In this document: positions 8,746 through 18,358 of the stretch, one piece after another
Numbering within the stretch: the stretch's first letter is position 1
Layout of the letters: every line of letters starts with the position of its first letter
NCBI GenBank assembly: GCA_001936135.1
Contig: CP012810.1
Coordinates: forward strand, 1,922,001 to 1,986,000
Direction of reading: 5' to 3'
From: Saccharomycopsis fibuligera x Saccharomycopsis cf. fibuligera
Lineage: Eukaryota; Ascomycota; Saccharomycetes; Ascoideales; Saccharomycopsidaceae
DNA length: 64,000 nt
Notes under the pieces: generated by a model
What the model was told of the DNA's origin: nothing
Databases searched by the model: none
What the model saw: the letters and a program-made list of their open reading frames with translations, nothing else
Program-made: the position numbers and the translations under genes

Positions 8746-9126
8746 TTAACTGTCAACAGCGTTTTTTTTCCACACACCAAGAAAACACTGATGTGTTGTC
8801 CAACTCATTACCGTGGTAATGTAGTAAATAAGACTAGAGATTGGAATGGTTTTCCAATCAAAGTCCTTATCTTTCCGTAGGCGGAAGTATTTCTTTTGAA
8901 ATATCAAGTGGTTTTCGACCTGGATTAATTCTTGTGTATCACTAGATGGAAGGATGAGGCTGTCACAGCTCAATTCCTTATTTAGATGTAACTTTTTCCA
9001 TAATGCTTGTGCCGCTGGACATTTAACCATAAAGTGCTCCATTTGTTTGCTGTTAGCATCCTCGTAAGACTGTCGTTTGTGCTTTTTACGTGATAAATCT
9101 TCAGAGCACCAATTACATTTCTCATC
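8746..9126 (-). mobile_element. LINE (L1/Zorro-like) C-terminal remnant B
   Basis: The minus-strand frame keeps the zinc-binding tail of a non-LTR reverse transcriptase: KCNWCSEDL, a spacer, then QMEHFMVKCPAAQALWKKL. This is C-x2-C with a long spacer and H-x4-C, followed by about 75 residues typical of the extreme C-terminus (ending GVWKKNAVDS). A stop lies just upstream at about 9127, so only the last domain remains. It lies 100 bases from tRNA-Gln. The reverse transcriptase and endonuclease domains are absent. Confidence 0.7.
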
Positions 9127-9225
9127 TTAAAATTTGAACTTCTAGACTCCGAGGTGGACCCTTCTACCCTTAACTACATAATCCGCATACGACAAGACCC
9201 GAATGAGGAACTTAAAATTCACAAT

Positions 9226-9313
9226 GGTTGTATAGTGTAGTGGTTATCACTTTCGGTTTTGATTTTGAATCAAAAATATCCGAACAACCCCGGTTCGAAT
9301 CCGGGTACGACCT
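9226..9313 (+). tRNA. tRNA-Gln (anticodon TTG) with a 16-nt intron
   Basis: The exons match yeast tRNA-Gln(UUG). Acceptor GGTTGTA pairs with TACGACC (one G-T), the anticodon stem is TTCGG/CCGAA, and the loop TTTTGAT carries TTG. A 16-nt insert (TTTTGAATCAAAAATA) follows position 37, the canonical tRNA intron site, and can pair partly with itself. A short T5 run follows as terminator. Confidence 0.92.
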
Positions 9314-9808
9314 ATTTTTATAAGGCTCATTTTTTTGACATTTTTTTTTGGGTCACCTTGTCAAGGGGGAGGGACTTTCAATTTCAGTCTCCTGTTGAGG
9401 TATATATATATGGAAATGCAACACATTGTCTTGATTGGAAAGAGAATATTTTGCTTTGATGTTATTTGATGTCACACGGCTTAGTGTTGTATATTTACAA
9501 TTAAAATGCCATCTCGAGACCACCATCCCCAGACACCCCCAGACACCCCAGTTTGGCAACCGCCTCAAAACGGCAAAGAGATCGGATCATAATCAAATTT
9601 AAACGAAAGCGAGACGTTGTTCATGCTCAAATAAATACGCTATCGCAAATCTCATATAGTTTTCAAGAAGGATTGCATAACACTAAAGTTGCTTTCTTTG
9701 CTGTAATTCAATTCCGGGTTTTGCACTCAGTTTTTCATACTTTTCAATCATCAATTGAGCTCTCTGCACAAAAAGCATTGTCCAACCTCAACACCGACTT
9801 AGCCAAAA
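9314..9808. other. Intergenic region upstream of the acyl-CoA synthetase-like gene
   Basis: I see no gene here. A (TA)n tract near 9402-9410 and a duplicated CCCCAGACACC (about 9528-9548) are the only notable features. A frame at 9553 starts at TTG and looks spurious. Confidence 0.5.
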
Positions 9809-11842
9809 ATGAATAGCGATGACAAACTCATAATAACCCTATTCCTCCTTCTCATAACTGCCATCCTAGCCTACTCAAAGTACCTCCAAACTCAAAAAGA
9901 TATTAGCGAGTTAGCCCTCCAAGACCAATCCAGTCAATCTACCACTCGCAAGCCCCATGAAACCGCTTCTTTTCGCAGTAGACTCGTGTCTCACGGGTTT
10001 CCTTTGCTTCATGGATTGTCTATCAAGCACAGTTATAAATTGAGAGATGGCAACTTGAGGGATGTGTGGTGTTTGGCAATGGATACTGCCAAGGAGGCAA
10101 TTGGCCAACAACAACAATCGAAAGTGTCATCAGCTAGAAATCAAGGCCAAGACCAAGGTCAAGGACTAAAAGAGATTAAGTTTTATAACAATAACGGTAA
10201 AATAACATTCCAAGCAGACTATTTTCAACTCAATGGACTATTCAAACATTTGAATGCCCGTGTTCATCAACTTTTGTCCCCATTTTATGTGAACACCAGC
10301 CAGAACAATGATAATGGCGCTGGCGATGATGATAATGCCAATGGCCCCACAATTGCAACGGTGCTCCCAGTTTACAGCTATCAGAATTTTCTTCTCTCAA
10401 TGACCAGTTTCTTGAATAACATGACTTTACATTCATTTCACGGCCATTTGGTTCCCTTGACTTCCGCTGATCCGCTGGTAGTAAAAATCGACATTATGTT
10501 TGTACTAAAGAAAGATATCAAGAAGGCGCTTACATATTATGGGCAATTGGTGAAAATTTTCGTAGTGGTTGATGATTATGGTACTTACGAAGCGGCCCCA
10601 TCTGCTGCTACCAATGGTGCAGCAAAAACCACCACCGTCAGAAAAGCATACTCTTGGAGGGAGTTTTTAGCTGCTAGTTCTGCTGAAGCTATAAATGATC
10701 AACAGTTCGCTGACAGTTTCAATGACCCAAATTACGACTACATTTACGATTCCAAATATGACGACTTTATCCCATTGAAGGAGACCCTCAATTATAACAC
10801 TACAATTTACACAAATCAGAATCTCGTTAGTGCCATAGCTAATGAATTGAAATCATTGCCAATGAATCAGGAATGGAATGCATCCAGTGATAGATTAGTG
10901 ATTTTCAATCAGGATTCAAGTTTGACTATTTGGAATAAAATCTTGACTGGCGTGATGCTAGGGATGGATATTAGCGTTGTAGAACCATTGAAATTGCACG
11001 AGATTAAATCAATTGACTTGGATAGCAATAGAAAGCAAAGACAAAGAGAAGCAAAGTTTATTGTCAAGAAATTTCTACAAATTATGAAACACTTTGAAAC
11101 GGAAACTGCTAACCCGGAATCTCAAGCCAAATCAATTATTTCAGTGATTCCTGCATTTTACTTGAAGTGCTTCGTTGACTATCAGCAGCAACAACAACAA
11201 GAGCTTTCCGTCAGTGGCCAATCGTGGCTACCAGGCTCAATGATCACCCAGCTTAAACAAGCTCGCAGTCAAGCACTTTTCCAGCAGCTTATCTTTAATC
11301 AACTTGGTGAAATTCCGCAATTTTTCCACCATACAAGAGTCATCTATGCTCCAACATTTACCAATTTCTTACAAGACACAGTATCCAGTTGGGACTTGGC
11401 AATATTTCGAAGTTTAACGGGGAGCAGAGTAGTAGCAGAAAGATATTTGCCTGGTTGTGTAGGAGCTTTTTTTGCCACGAATTTGTACGATTATAGAGTT
11501 GTTGATGATGAGGAGAGTTTGCCATCTGCTACTACTACTGACGCTGTTGGCGTTGATGCTAACGGCACTGCTCTCAAGTACATTAACAGAGGCATTCCGT
11601 CCCAAACCATTGAAGCAAAACTAGTAGACTACAAGCTCCTAAACGAAAACTACCAAGCCGACAACAATCAAGGAGAGCTATGCATCCGTGGATTCATAAT
11701 TGGTAAATGCGTGGACACCGAAGTCATAAAGCAAATGACACAAGAGGCCACAAGGGTTGGTGGTCAGGGATGGATGCCTTGCGGTGTAGTAGGGAAGTTG
11801 GGCGATGATGGGTGCTTTTACGAGAAGGTTTTTGAGTTGTGA
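9809..11842 (+). CDS. Degenerate long-chain acyl-CoA synthetase-like membrane protein
   Basis: The 677-residue product starts with one hydrophobic segment (about residues 8-26, LIITLFLLLITAILAYSKYL), suggesting an ER or other membrane anchor. The body resembles fungal Faa/AMP-binding proteins in order, notably the late segments IEAKLVDYKLL, GELCIRGFIIGKC and GWMPCGVVGKLGDDGCF. These align with the RGP..GYY..GWFxTGDxGxxxxDG block. However, I see no phosphate-binding TSGTTGxPKG motif, and the protein stops at the GWFHTGD-like region, lacking the C-terminal lid domain with the catalytic lysine. It therefore looks like a catalytically dead paralogue. It contains short polyQ and D/N stretches. The reading frame is long and intact, so it is probably expressed. 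Function unknown. Confidence 0.7.
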   Translation: MNSDDKLIITLFLLLITAILAYSKYLQTQKDISELALQDQSSQSTTRKPHETASFRSRLVSHGFPLLHGLSIKHSYKLRDGNLRDVWCLAMDTAKEAIGQQQQSKVSSARNQGQDQGQGLKEIKFYNNNGKITFQADYFQLNGLFKHLNARVHQLLSPFYVNTSQNNDNGAGDDDNANGPTIATVLPVYSYQNFLLSMTSFLNNMTLHSFHGHLVPLTSADPLVVKIDIMFVLKKDIKKALTYYGQLVKIFVVVDDYGTYEAAPSAATNGAAKTTTVRKAYSWREFLAASSAEAINDQQFADSFNDPNYDYIYDSKYDDFIPLKETLNYNTTIYTNQNLVSAIANELKSLPMNQEWNASSDRLVIFNQDSSLTIWNKILTGVMLGMDISVVEPLKLHEIKSIDLDSNRKQRQREAKFIVKKFLQIMKHFETETANPESQAKSIISVIPAFYLKCFVDYQQQQQQELSVSGQSWLPGSMITQLKQARSQALFQQLIFNQLGEIPQFFHHTRVIYAPTFTNFLQDTVSSWDLAIFRSLTGSRVVAERYLPGCVGAFFATNLYDYRVVDDEESLPSATTTDAVGVDANGTALKYINRGIPSQTIEAKLVDYKLLNENYQADNNQGELCIRGFIIGKCVDTEVIKQMTQEATRVGGQGWMPCGVVGKLGDDGCFYEKVFEL

Positions 11843-12692
11843 GAGCTGCCTTGTTGCAAGTGGCCGAATGAGCGGATGAGTGTGTAGATAGGGATGCGCG
11901 TTTCTAATAGATTTGAAGATTTTTAGCTATGGGGAGGGTGAAAGTTTCTTAGCTGGAGTAAATATGGAAAAAATGAATTTAAATACATGGTGAATGTTTC
12001 TGCTTATAGACATATAGACGACAATTAACAATAATGTGGCACTGGGGTATGGTGTAAAGGGTAGACTAAGTAATTAATAATTAATGATTAAAAAAAAAGA
12101 TTTGCTAATCGGGAATAGTCAAGTGCTTTAATTTTTGTCCAGATTTTGGGGAGTAATTTCATCAATTTCAATAGTCGCGACATAACTGAGCTCAAAGGTC
12201 TGCGGTTTGCATTTTGAGACACAGAATGCAAAATATAGAGTACCAAATACCGGATACTACATGATGTTTGCGCTTGCACTTGCACTTGCACATCTTTGCG
12301 GATGATATAAAATAACAAAAATGTCCACGCAGCTCAAAATCTCGAACTTGGACCATAAACCGAATGGCAATGTTAACGAAATGGAACGTGAACAGTAGCA
12401 GATCGTAGTTTCCGTTACAGCCACGTCTACATTTGGGCATAAAAAAATTGGATTCTCAATAACTTGTATAGAATGAACAAACAAAACCAGATATGCAACT
12501 TACATCTATAATTTTTTTTTTTAAAAAAGAACAAAAAAACATTGCCCCAATTTTTTCGACCAGATTGTACTAGTGAAATAAACAACAACAGAAAAACGAA
12601 CAATAAAAGACAAAAAATATGAATACAATTAAACAGCCTGTAATACAAAAGAGCAAATAAAACCAACCATAATCAATTCCCAAATGTTGTTT

Positions 12693-12724
<32 letters not shown>

Positions 12725-12729
12725 CTTAT
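11843..12729. other. Convergent intergenic region with T30 tract
   Basis: This separates the synthetase-like gene and RTG2, which converge. It holds an uninterrupted run of about 30 T (12695-12724) next to the RTG2 stop, and an (TTGCAC)n patch near 12267-12290. Several overlapping minus-strand frames of 70-80 codons occur at 12088-12666. None has a recognisable domain. Confidence 0.5.
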
Positions 12730-13339
12730 TCAAACAAGGGCCGCCGTTACACTGTTATTATCATCATCATTATCTTCCTCAACGTCGACTTCAAGATCAT
12801 CATCGTCTCCTCCCACAGCAACGGCTCCCAAGTGATTAGAAACTCCAGCAATTTCAACATCACGGTCAATATCTCCTGCTTTCACTTTACCCTTCGAGCT
12901 TCTATGCCCATTTGCATTTGCACTACTATTCTTGCCAATTTCATGACTATTAACATACTGAATATCAAATTTCAACTTAATACTATACGCTTTGCTCAAT
13001 TTTTTCATCTTTTTTTGAATCGATTTAATTCTGTTACCGGCACCAGACCCAATTTTCAAATTTTCTGCATCAATACGAACAACGTTTTCAAATTTGAATC
13101 TTTTATTTGTACTGTTGACTCCTGCGCTTGCTGAGCCTGAGCCCGAGCCCGAGCTTGGCATCGAGGCTTTTGAATGGTTTTTAACCAAGTTTGCATTACT
13201 TGTGCCGGTTGTTGGAAGGTTTGTGTCTGTTTCATTCAAATCGTTAACGTCATCACCAAGGGCTGCTTCTGTTGCTTCAAGGCTCTCTTGATTAATATTT
13301 TTACCAACGCTTATCCCTGGGTTGACCTTTGAAAACAAA

Positions 13340-13374
<35 letters not shown>

Positions 13375-15054
13375 CTGCTGATATGACGGACTCATATTAC
13401 TACTGTCATCATCTTTGGATTCTTTAACCTCTTTAGTCTTGAGTTTGAATTCAAATGGAGCATCATCTTCGCTAATGTTACCACCTGGATGAATGCCGCA
13501 AATGAAAAACATAATTTTGCCAATATAAATCGTCCAAAATACCACATCTCCAACCTCGGGATCTTTAAAAGCTTCTCTGAGCACTGTGTTGATTAGCGCG
13601 TCTCTGAATTTGGCTTGATTTTCCGGTAATTCAGCACCCCATCGTTCACATAACGCTAATCCGATTAAAGCTCTAGCACCGTGTGACAATCCATGAGCGC
13701 CAGCAATGATCCCAGTTATCGCTACCTGTAACGCTGCCGTTGGTTGTAGTTCTTTCGGATACATACAGTGGACAAAGGCCAAGTTACATAGTGCTGGGGC
13801 AATCCGGTCATACACATCTGTGGGTACATGTTCTTTCGGAAGAGATGATCTTAGCAAGCTGAGGTACCTATCCACCAAAAACGGAGCGTATGGTTTAGTA
13901 GCAACAATTAAAGGGTCTTGAGCTCTAATGCTGCGAGGTAATTTTTCAAAAAGTGCGCCTTCTCTGACCCCACCTTGAGAAAAATGAACAGTTTTCACCT
14001 TGGGTAACGACTCAAATGCAGCGGAGATTAGTAAACCGATTGCTGGTAGTTGCTGTTTTCTTCGTTCACTAACTCTAAAGATGGAGACCTCTGGCTCGGG
14101 GACTTTATTTTTCAAAAATAAGAAATTGGTTAGTGAGGTCACTTCTTTGAAACTGCACGCATATCCATTGATTATGGTCGTTATTGGATAGGAAGGATTT
14201 TGTGATAATAGCAAGTTTCCTAATCCACGCAATCCGCCACCAGAGCAGAAAAGATGGAAGCCCCCATCTACCTTTGCTTTTTCTAGCAAGAATTTTGGTA
14301 TATCCAAGTCTTTGATAGCCTTCGTGCATGCTTCTTTGATTTCTAAAAACAAATCACGTTCTTGTTCCGTTCTTAGTCTTCTAGTTAATGCAGCAGCACC
14401 ATACGGTAATGAGATTGGTTTCTTTGAGAATTGAATCGCTCCAGTTTCGTCAGAATGTATCCAGCTGATTTGAGTGGAGCCACCTCCTAGATCCATAAAC
14501 AACCCACTAACTCCATGATATGAGCTAACGACCCCATAAGAGCCAATTTTCCCTTCTTCCTCTTTAGATAACAATTCAACGGTCCAGCCAGTGGTTTCGT
14601 AGATGCATTTTCTAAAATATTCTGAATTCCTTGCTTCTCTAGTAGCTTCAGTAGCCACGACTCGAACTGATTTGCCATCTACCCCAAAATCAGAACAAAT
14701 GATTTGGAATCTTTTCATTGCTTTGCAAACTTCATAAATGACTTCGTTGGGAATTGGTGATTTTTCCGTTACTTTGCAGTTTCCGTTTTCATATTGGACT
14801 TCAAACAATGACACATTCAATCTGTCTTTAAAGACACACGGCATGGTTCTGGCGTGATGAGGCGCCACCGAGGATATAGAAAACCTTATACCATTGGACC
14901 CAATATCCACGACCCCCACTAATGATTTGCCAACAATGTCTGCTTCTTCATTGACTTTGGAACCCATATTGGAGTTGGTGCTGGCCTGTGAAGAATGAGC
15001 CTTGAATGTAACTGGAGAATGGGACTCTTCCTCGTCGGAGATTATCACACTCAT
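12730..15054 (-). CDS. RTG2: Retrograde signalling regulator Rtg2 (Ppx/GppA phosphatase family)
   Basis: Rtg2 is the cytoplasmic sensor that relieves Mks1 inhibition of Rtg1/Rtg3 in mitochondria-to-nucleus signalling, and belongs to the ASKHA/Ppx-GppA fold. The 774-residue product carries GVVDIGSNGIRFS (phosphate-1 motif), VATEATREARNS, FMDLGGGSTQISW (phosphate-2 motif) and the late segment ITGIIAGAHGLSHGARALIGLALCERWG typical of Rtg2. Yeast Rtg2 is 588 residues. The excess lies at the N-terminus (about 40 residues) and in an insertion near 545-650 with polyQ and Ser/Gly-rich stretches. The end is Asp-rich. The ATG at 15054 is supported by the MSVIISDEEE start. It is transcribed divergently from MDH, itself a retrograde/TCA enzyme, though I infer no co-regulation from position alone. 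Confidence 0.93.
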
Positions 15055-15478
15055 CTTAGGAGTGGAATGATGTGTTTTGTCTGCTATGAGTTGGCACTTT
15101 CTATCTATGACCTCTACCTGATCTATCCGATAGATCAGATATCAAAAAAAGGTCGGTTATTCTCCGGTAAAACACAAAAAAGAAAGAAAGGAAAGACAAT
15201 TAAAAAAGACGAATAACGGACAATCTAATTGAAATGATTATATATATCTGGTATTGGTAGAGAGCCGCAATTGAAACAGCACAAGCTAGTCATAAAGCAT
15301 CCCAAACATATATATAATCACGATGAGCGCAGCCTGCCTGGGCTGGCCTCCTTCTTTCTGTCTGTCCATATTATACGCCAAACACCCTTTCCATCGACTG
15401 ACTGAGATACTGATTCCCTCGGCCGAAATTTACCATGGCACGTGCCTTTCGGTGTTGTTGATCGGCCACGGACGAGGG

Positions 15479-15514
15479 CACAGCGCAGCACAGCGCAGCA
15501 CAGCGCAGCACAGC
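15479..15514. repeat. CAGCGCAGCA tandem repeat, 3.5 units
   Basis: A 10-bp unit repeats exactly about three and a half times, in the RTG2 promoter side of the divergent region. Confidence 0.9.
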
Positions 15515-16654
15515 ATCTTTGGTCTTCAACATCAATGCTACTACTACCAGTGAAGAGAAGAGCGACGGACGATGAAAGTATAGATTGCGTGCGGTCAACT
15601 GTATGCTCTTCAGCAAGTGGCTCTGTTTCACCATTCATCAAGTCCTCTTTTTTAGCACATTTGTAAAAACGTTAGTTCCCTAAGTGAAACTCAAAAATTA
15701 CATAAAAAGACACTGTTTGGAAATCTAGCCAGAAAAGCGCACGCTCACCCAACGCGCATACAACATGAATTTTGGCTAAGAAAACCAGCACGGGGTAACA
15801 AGTCTTTGGCAAACTGCCTAAATAATGACTTCTGACTGAAGTCAAAAGAAAAAAAAAGGAAAAAAAAGCTCAGGATAACCGACAGCTACAGTGGGTCTGG
15901 ACGCCTTGTGGCTGTAATGTGTAGATAGAGAAACTGAAAATTTCCAGCAACCGCAATCTGATACGCGCACTACTCCTTAATTGCAGCAGCATATAATATT
16001 GCTATAATCACACAGAATACAAAGAACTGGCAGTTGTTAGAGTCTCAATTACAGAGCAGATCAAGGATCATCGGATTGTACAGACATGTTGTTAGCATCT
16101 GGGCCAATGAAACCATCTTACACCGCTGGCTATGTGGCTGCTGATTGTCTGGATAAGCTTGGCTGGAATGGGACGATTGTCTTTGCTGATTGCCAGGGGT
16201 TTACTTCCCTTTTTCTGTTTTGTTCATTGTTCATTTTGTTGATCGACGGCTACACAAAATAAAATGTTGAAAGCCATTTTGTCCCTAGCGCTGAGAAACT
16301 CCAAAGCAGTACTAAACGTTTACGGGGGGCGGTCCGCGCGGTGCGGTGCGGTGCCGGTTGGCACTGTTAATTTTAATCCAACATGTTCTTCTGTTTTGAG
16401 GAGGAAAAGGAGGAGGAGGTCCTGAGTACTGTACTAAAGGGTCTCGGCGCTAAGGTGCCATCGGTTCACAACAAATTCCTCGCTCGGTATCCTCATCCGG
16501 TGTCCTCATCCGGTTTCCTCAACAACCGCCGCAAGACAATAGTGGCAACCGCGATGGTTACCGCGGTTTGCCGCTGGCTTTGCCGCTGGATCACCACACT
16601 GAAACCGTGCTCTGCGCGACTTTCTTCTGGAACACCAGCGGTTTCGCTGTTACG

Positions 16655-16687
16655 TAATCGGCTGTCGTGCCTGATTGCAGCCGATTA
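16655..16687. repeat. 10-bp inverted repeat, TAATCGGCTG arms
   Basis: TAATCGGCTG (16655-16664) and CAGCCGATTA (16678-16687) are perfect complements around a 13-nt spacer. A TTACGTAA sequence, a Yap-type bZIP site, overlaps the left arm at 16650-16657. Confidence 0.8.
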
Positions 16688-16784
16688 TCGTTATGTCTTT
16701 GACATCCCGAGGGCATTGTCCTGTGACATGGGGGCAGGGAACTGCTGCGGCAGTACGCTGTACTCCACTATGTTCCGAGGGCCG

Positions 16785-16820
16785 TGCTTACATAACAGCG
16801 GTACCGCTGTTATGTAAGCA
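16785..16820. repeat. Perfect 36-bp palindrome upstream of MDH
   Basis: The sequence from 16785 (TGCTTACATAACAGCGG) to 16820 is its own exact reverse complement, centred on GGTACC with no spacer. It could act as a dimeric regulator site: it contains CGG-NN-CCG, the half-site type bound by zinc-cluster factors, flanked by TTACATAA. It could also form a cruciform. Confidence 0.9.
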
Positions 16821-17353
16821 GCCACCAGCAGCGGTTGACAGCTGCAGCAGGGTCAAAACGCATGACTGGCTCGGGGAGCGACAACTGCACACAGCAGCAG
16901 CAGCAGCAGCAGCAGTAGCAGTAACAGAAAAAAAAAACAAGGTCATCGCTGCACCACCCACCCACACAGCCCAAAACAGAGACAAGTCGAGTCTATCAGT
17001 GGCTATAGGAAACCGAGCGAGGCAAAAAAAAAAAAAAAAAAAAAAAAAATAAAACAAAAAAAAAAAGTTTAGATTTTAGCCGCCCACCCCTCTTACCAGA
17101 AAGTATATAAGTCCACTCATTTCCAGTAGTTTTTGTTTTCTGGTAAAAATTGCCCTTTCTCTGTATTCTGTGTACTTGAATTAATATATTAATACACTTT
17201 GAATTCTTGTTTACTTGCATTACTCCCCCACGCTCATCGTATACAAGTCCTCCCTCTTATCTAAATTCCAATCTCTTATCACTCCGATCCCCTACTATAT
17301 TAACCCAAAAAATCACAACGCAACGCAACAAAACAGAAAAAAACAGTAACAAT

Positions 17354-18358
17354 ATGAAAGCAACAATCTGTGGTGCTGCTGGCGGTATTGGCCAACCTTT
17401 GTCCTTGCTCTTGAAACTTTCCCCATACATTGACGAACTCGCTTTGTATGATGTTGTGAATGCTCCTGGCGTTGGTGCAGATTTGTCTCACATTTGCACA
17501 AATGCCAAAATCACTTCCCACTTGCCTGCAGACGACGGACTTAAGAATGCTCTTAGCGGCTCCGACGTGGTGCTTATTCCTGCTGGGGTTCCAAGAAAAC
17601 CAGGCATGACTAGAGACGACTTGTTTTCCATTAACGCCAGTATCGTTAGCCAGTTAGCTGAAGGCGTGGCTGTTAATTGTCCAGATGCATTTGTGTTGGT
17701 GATTTCTAACCCAGTGAACTCTACGGTTCCAATTTTTGCCCAGGTCTTGAAAAAATACGGTGTGTTGAATGCTAGAAAGTTGTTTGGCGTTACCACGTTG
17801 GATACCGTTAGATCCAACACTTTTATCTCTGAAGTCTCTAATAACAAGCTCACTGCTCAGGATGTGAATATCCCAGTGATTGGTGGCCATTCTGGCTCCA
17901 CTATTGTCCCATTATTTTCCGTTGGTGCTCCAGATCTTTACAGTACTTTGAAGGATCAAACTAAAAGTGCTTTGATCCACAGAGTCCAATACGGAGGCGA
18001 TGAAGTGGTTAAAGCCAAGGAAGGTAAAGGCTCTGCTACCTTGTCAATGGCCTATGCTGCTTTCAGATTGGTGAATCAGTTGTTGAAGGCAGTCAAGGAA
18101 GGTGACTCTGATGTGGTTGAAACTAGTTATATTTATTTGGATGAAAGTATTCCAGGCGCTAAAGAATTGAAATCCAGAGTGAATAATTTGAATTATTTTG
18201 CCATTCCTGTCAAATTGGGTCCAAACGGAGTGGAAGAAGTTAAGTATCAAATCTTGGACAAGGTAAATGATCATGAAAAGGAATTGTTGAGCGAAGCTGT
18301 TGATCAGTTGAGTTCAAATATTGAAAAGGGTACAAATTTCGTTACAAATGCCGCATAA
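17354..18358 (+). CDS. Malate dehydrogenase (NAD), predicted non-mitochondrial form
   Basis: This enzyme interconverts malate and oxaloacetate. The 334-residue product has the Rossmann motif [11 protein letters not shown], the substrate arginine block [24 protein letters not shown], the dimer-region KLFGVTTLD and the catalytic histidine in [11 protein letters not shown]. Similarity by eye is closer to yeast Mdh1 than Mdh3. The first ATG (17354) gives [11 protein letters not shown] directly, with no mitochondrial presequence. The C-terminus (FVTNAA) is not a PTS1, so cytosolic location is inferred. The frame stays open upstream for at least 49 codons (Ser, Thr, Arg and Lys-rich), but with no ATG. 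This could encode a presequence only from a near-cognate start. Yeasts of this group have several MDH paralogues and I cannot name which this is. Confidence 0.9.
   Translation: MKATICGAAGGIGQPLSLLLKLSPYIDELALYDVVNAPGVGADLSHICTNAKITSHLPADDGLKNALSGSDVVLIPAGVPRKPGMTRDDLFSINASIVSQLAEGVAVNCPDAFVLVISNPVNSTVPIFAQVLKKYGVLNARKLFGVTTLDTVRSNTFISEVSNNKLTAQDVNIPVIGGHSGSTIVPLFSVGAPDLYSTLKDQTKSALIHRVQYGGDEVVKAKEGKGSATLSMAYAAFRLVNQLLKAVKEGDSDVVETSYIYLDESIPGAKELKSRVNNLNYFAIPVKLGPNGVEEVKYQILDKVNDHEKELLSEAVDQLSSNIEKGTNFVTNAA

Larger units (their letters stand above)
15055..17353. promoter_or_regulatory. 2.3-kb divergent RTG2/MDH regulatory region
   Basis: This region contains a decamer tandem repeat (15479-15514), GC-rich blocks near 16320-16900, several inverted repeats including a perfect 36-bp palindrome (16785-16820), a CAG repeat near 16893-16917, an A26 tract (about 17024-17049) and a TATA-like TATATAAG at about 17104. 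A 144-codon frame at 16383-16817 overlaps the palindromes and has no recognisable domain. Confidence 0.55.

Noticed and set aside
9553-9816. Plus-strand frame of 87 codons upstream of the synthetase-like gene
   Set aside because: TTG start, no domain, and it overlaps the real ATG at 9809.
12088-12666. Several overlapping minus-strand frames of 70-80 codons
   Set aside because: No recognisable domain, unclear starts and convergent 3' location. A tiny spliced gene cannot be excluded, but I could not build one.
16383-16817. 144-codon ATG frame in the MDH promoter
   Set aside because: It is composed of palindromes and GC-rich repeats, lacks domain features and sits in regulatory DNA.
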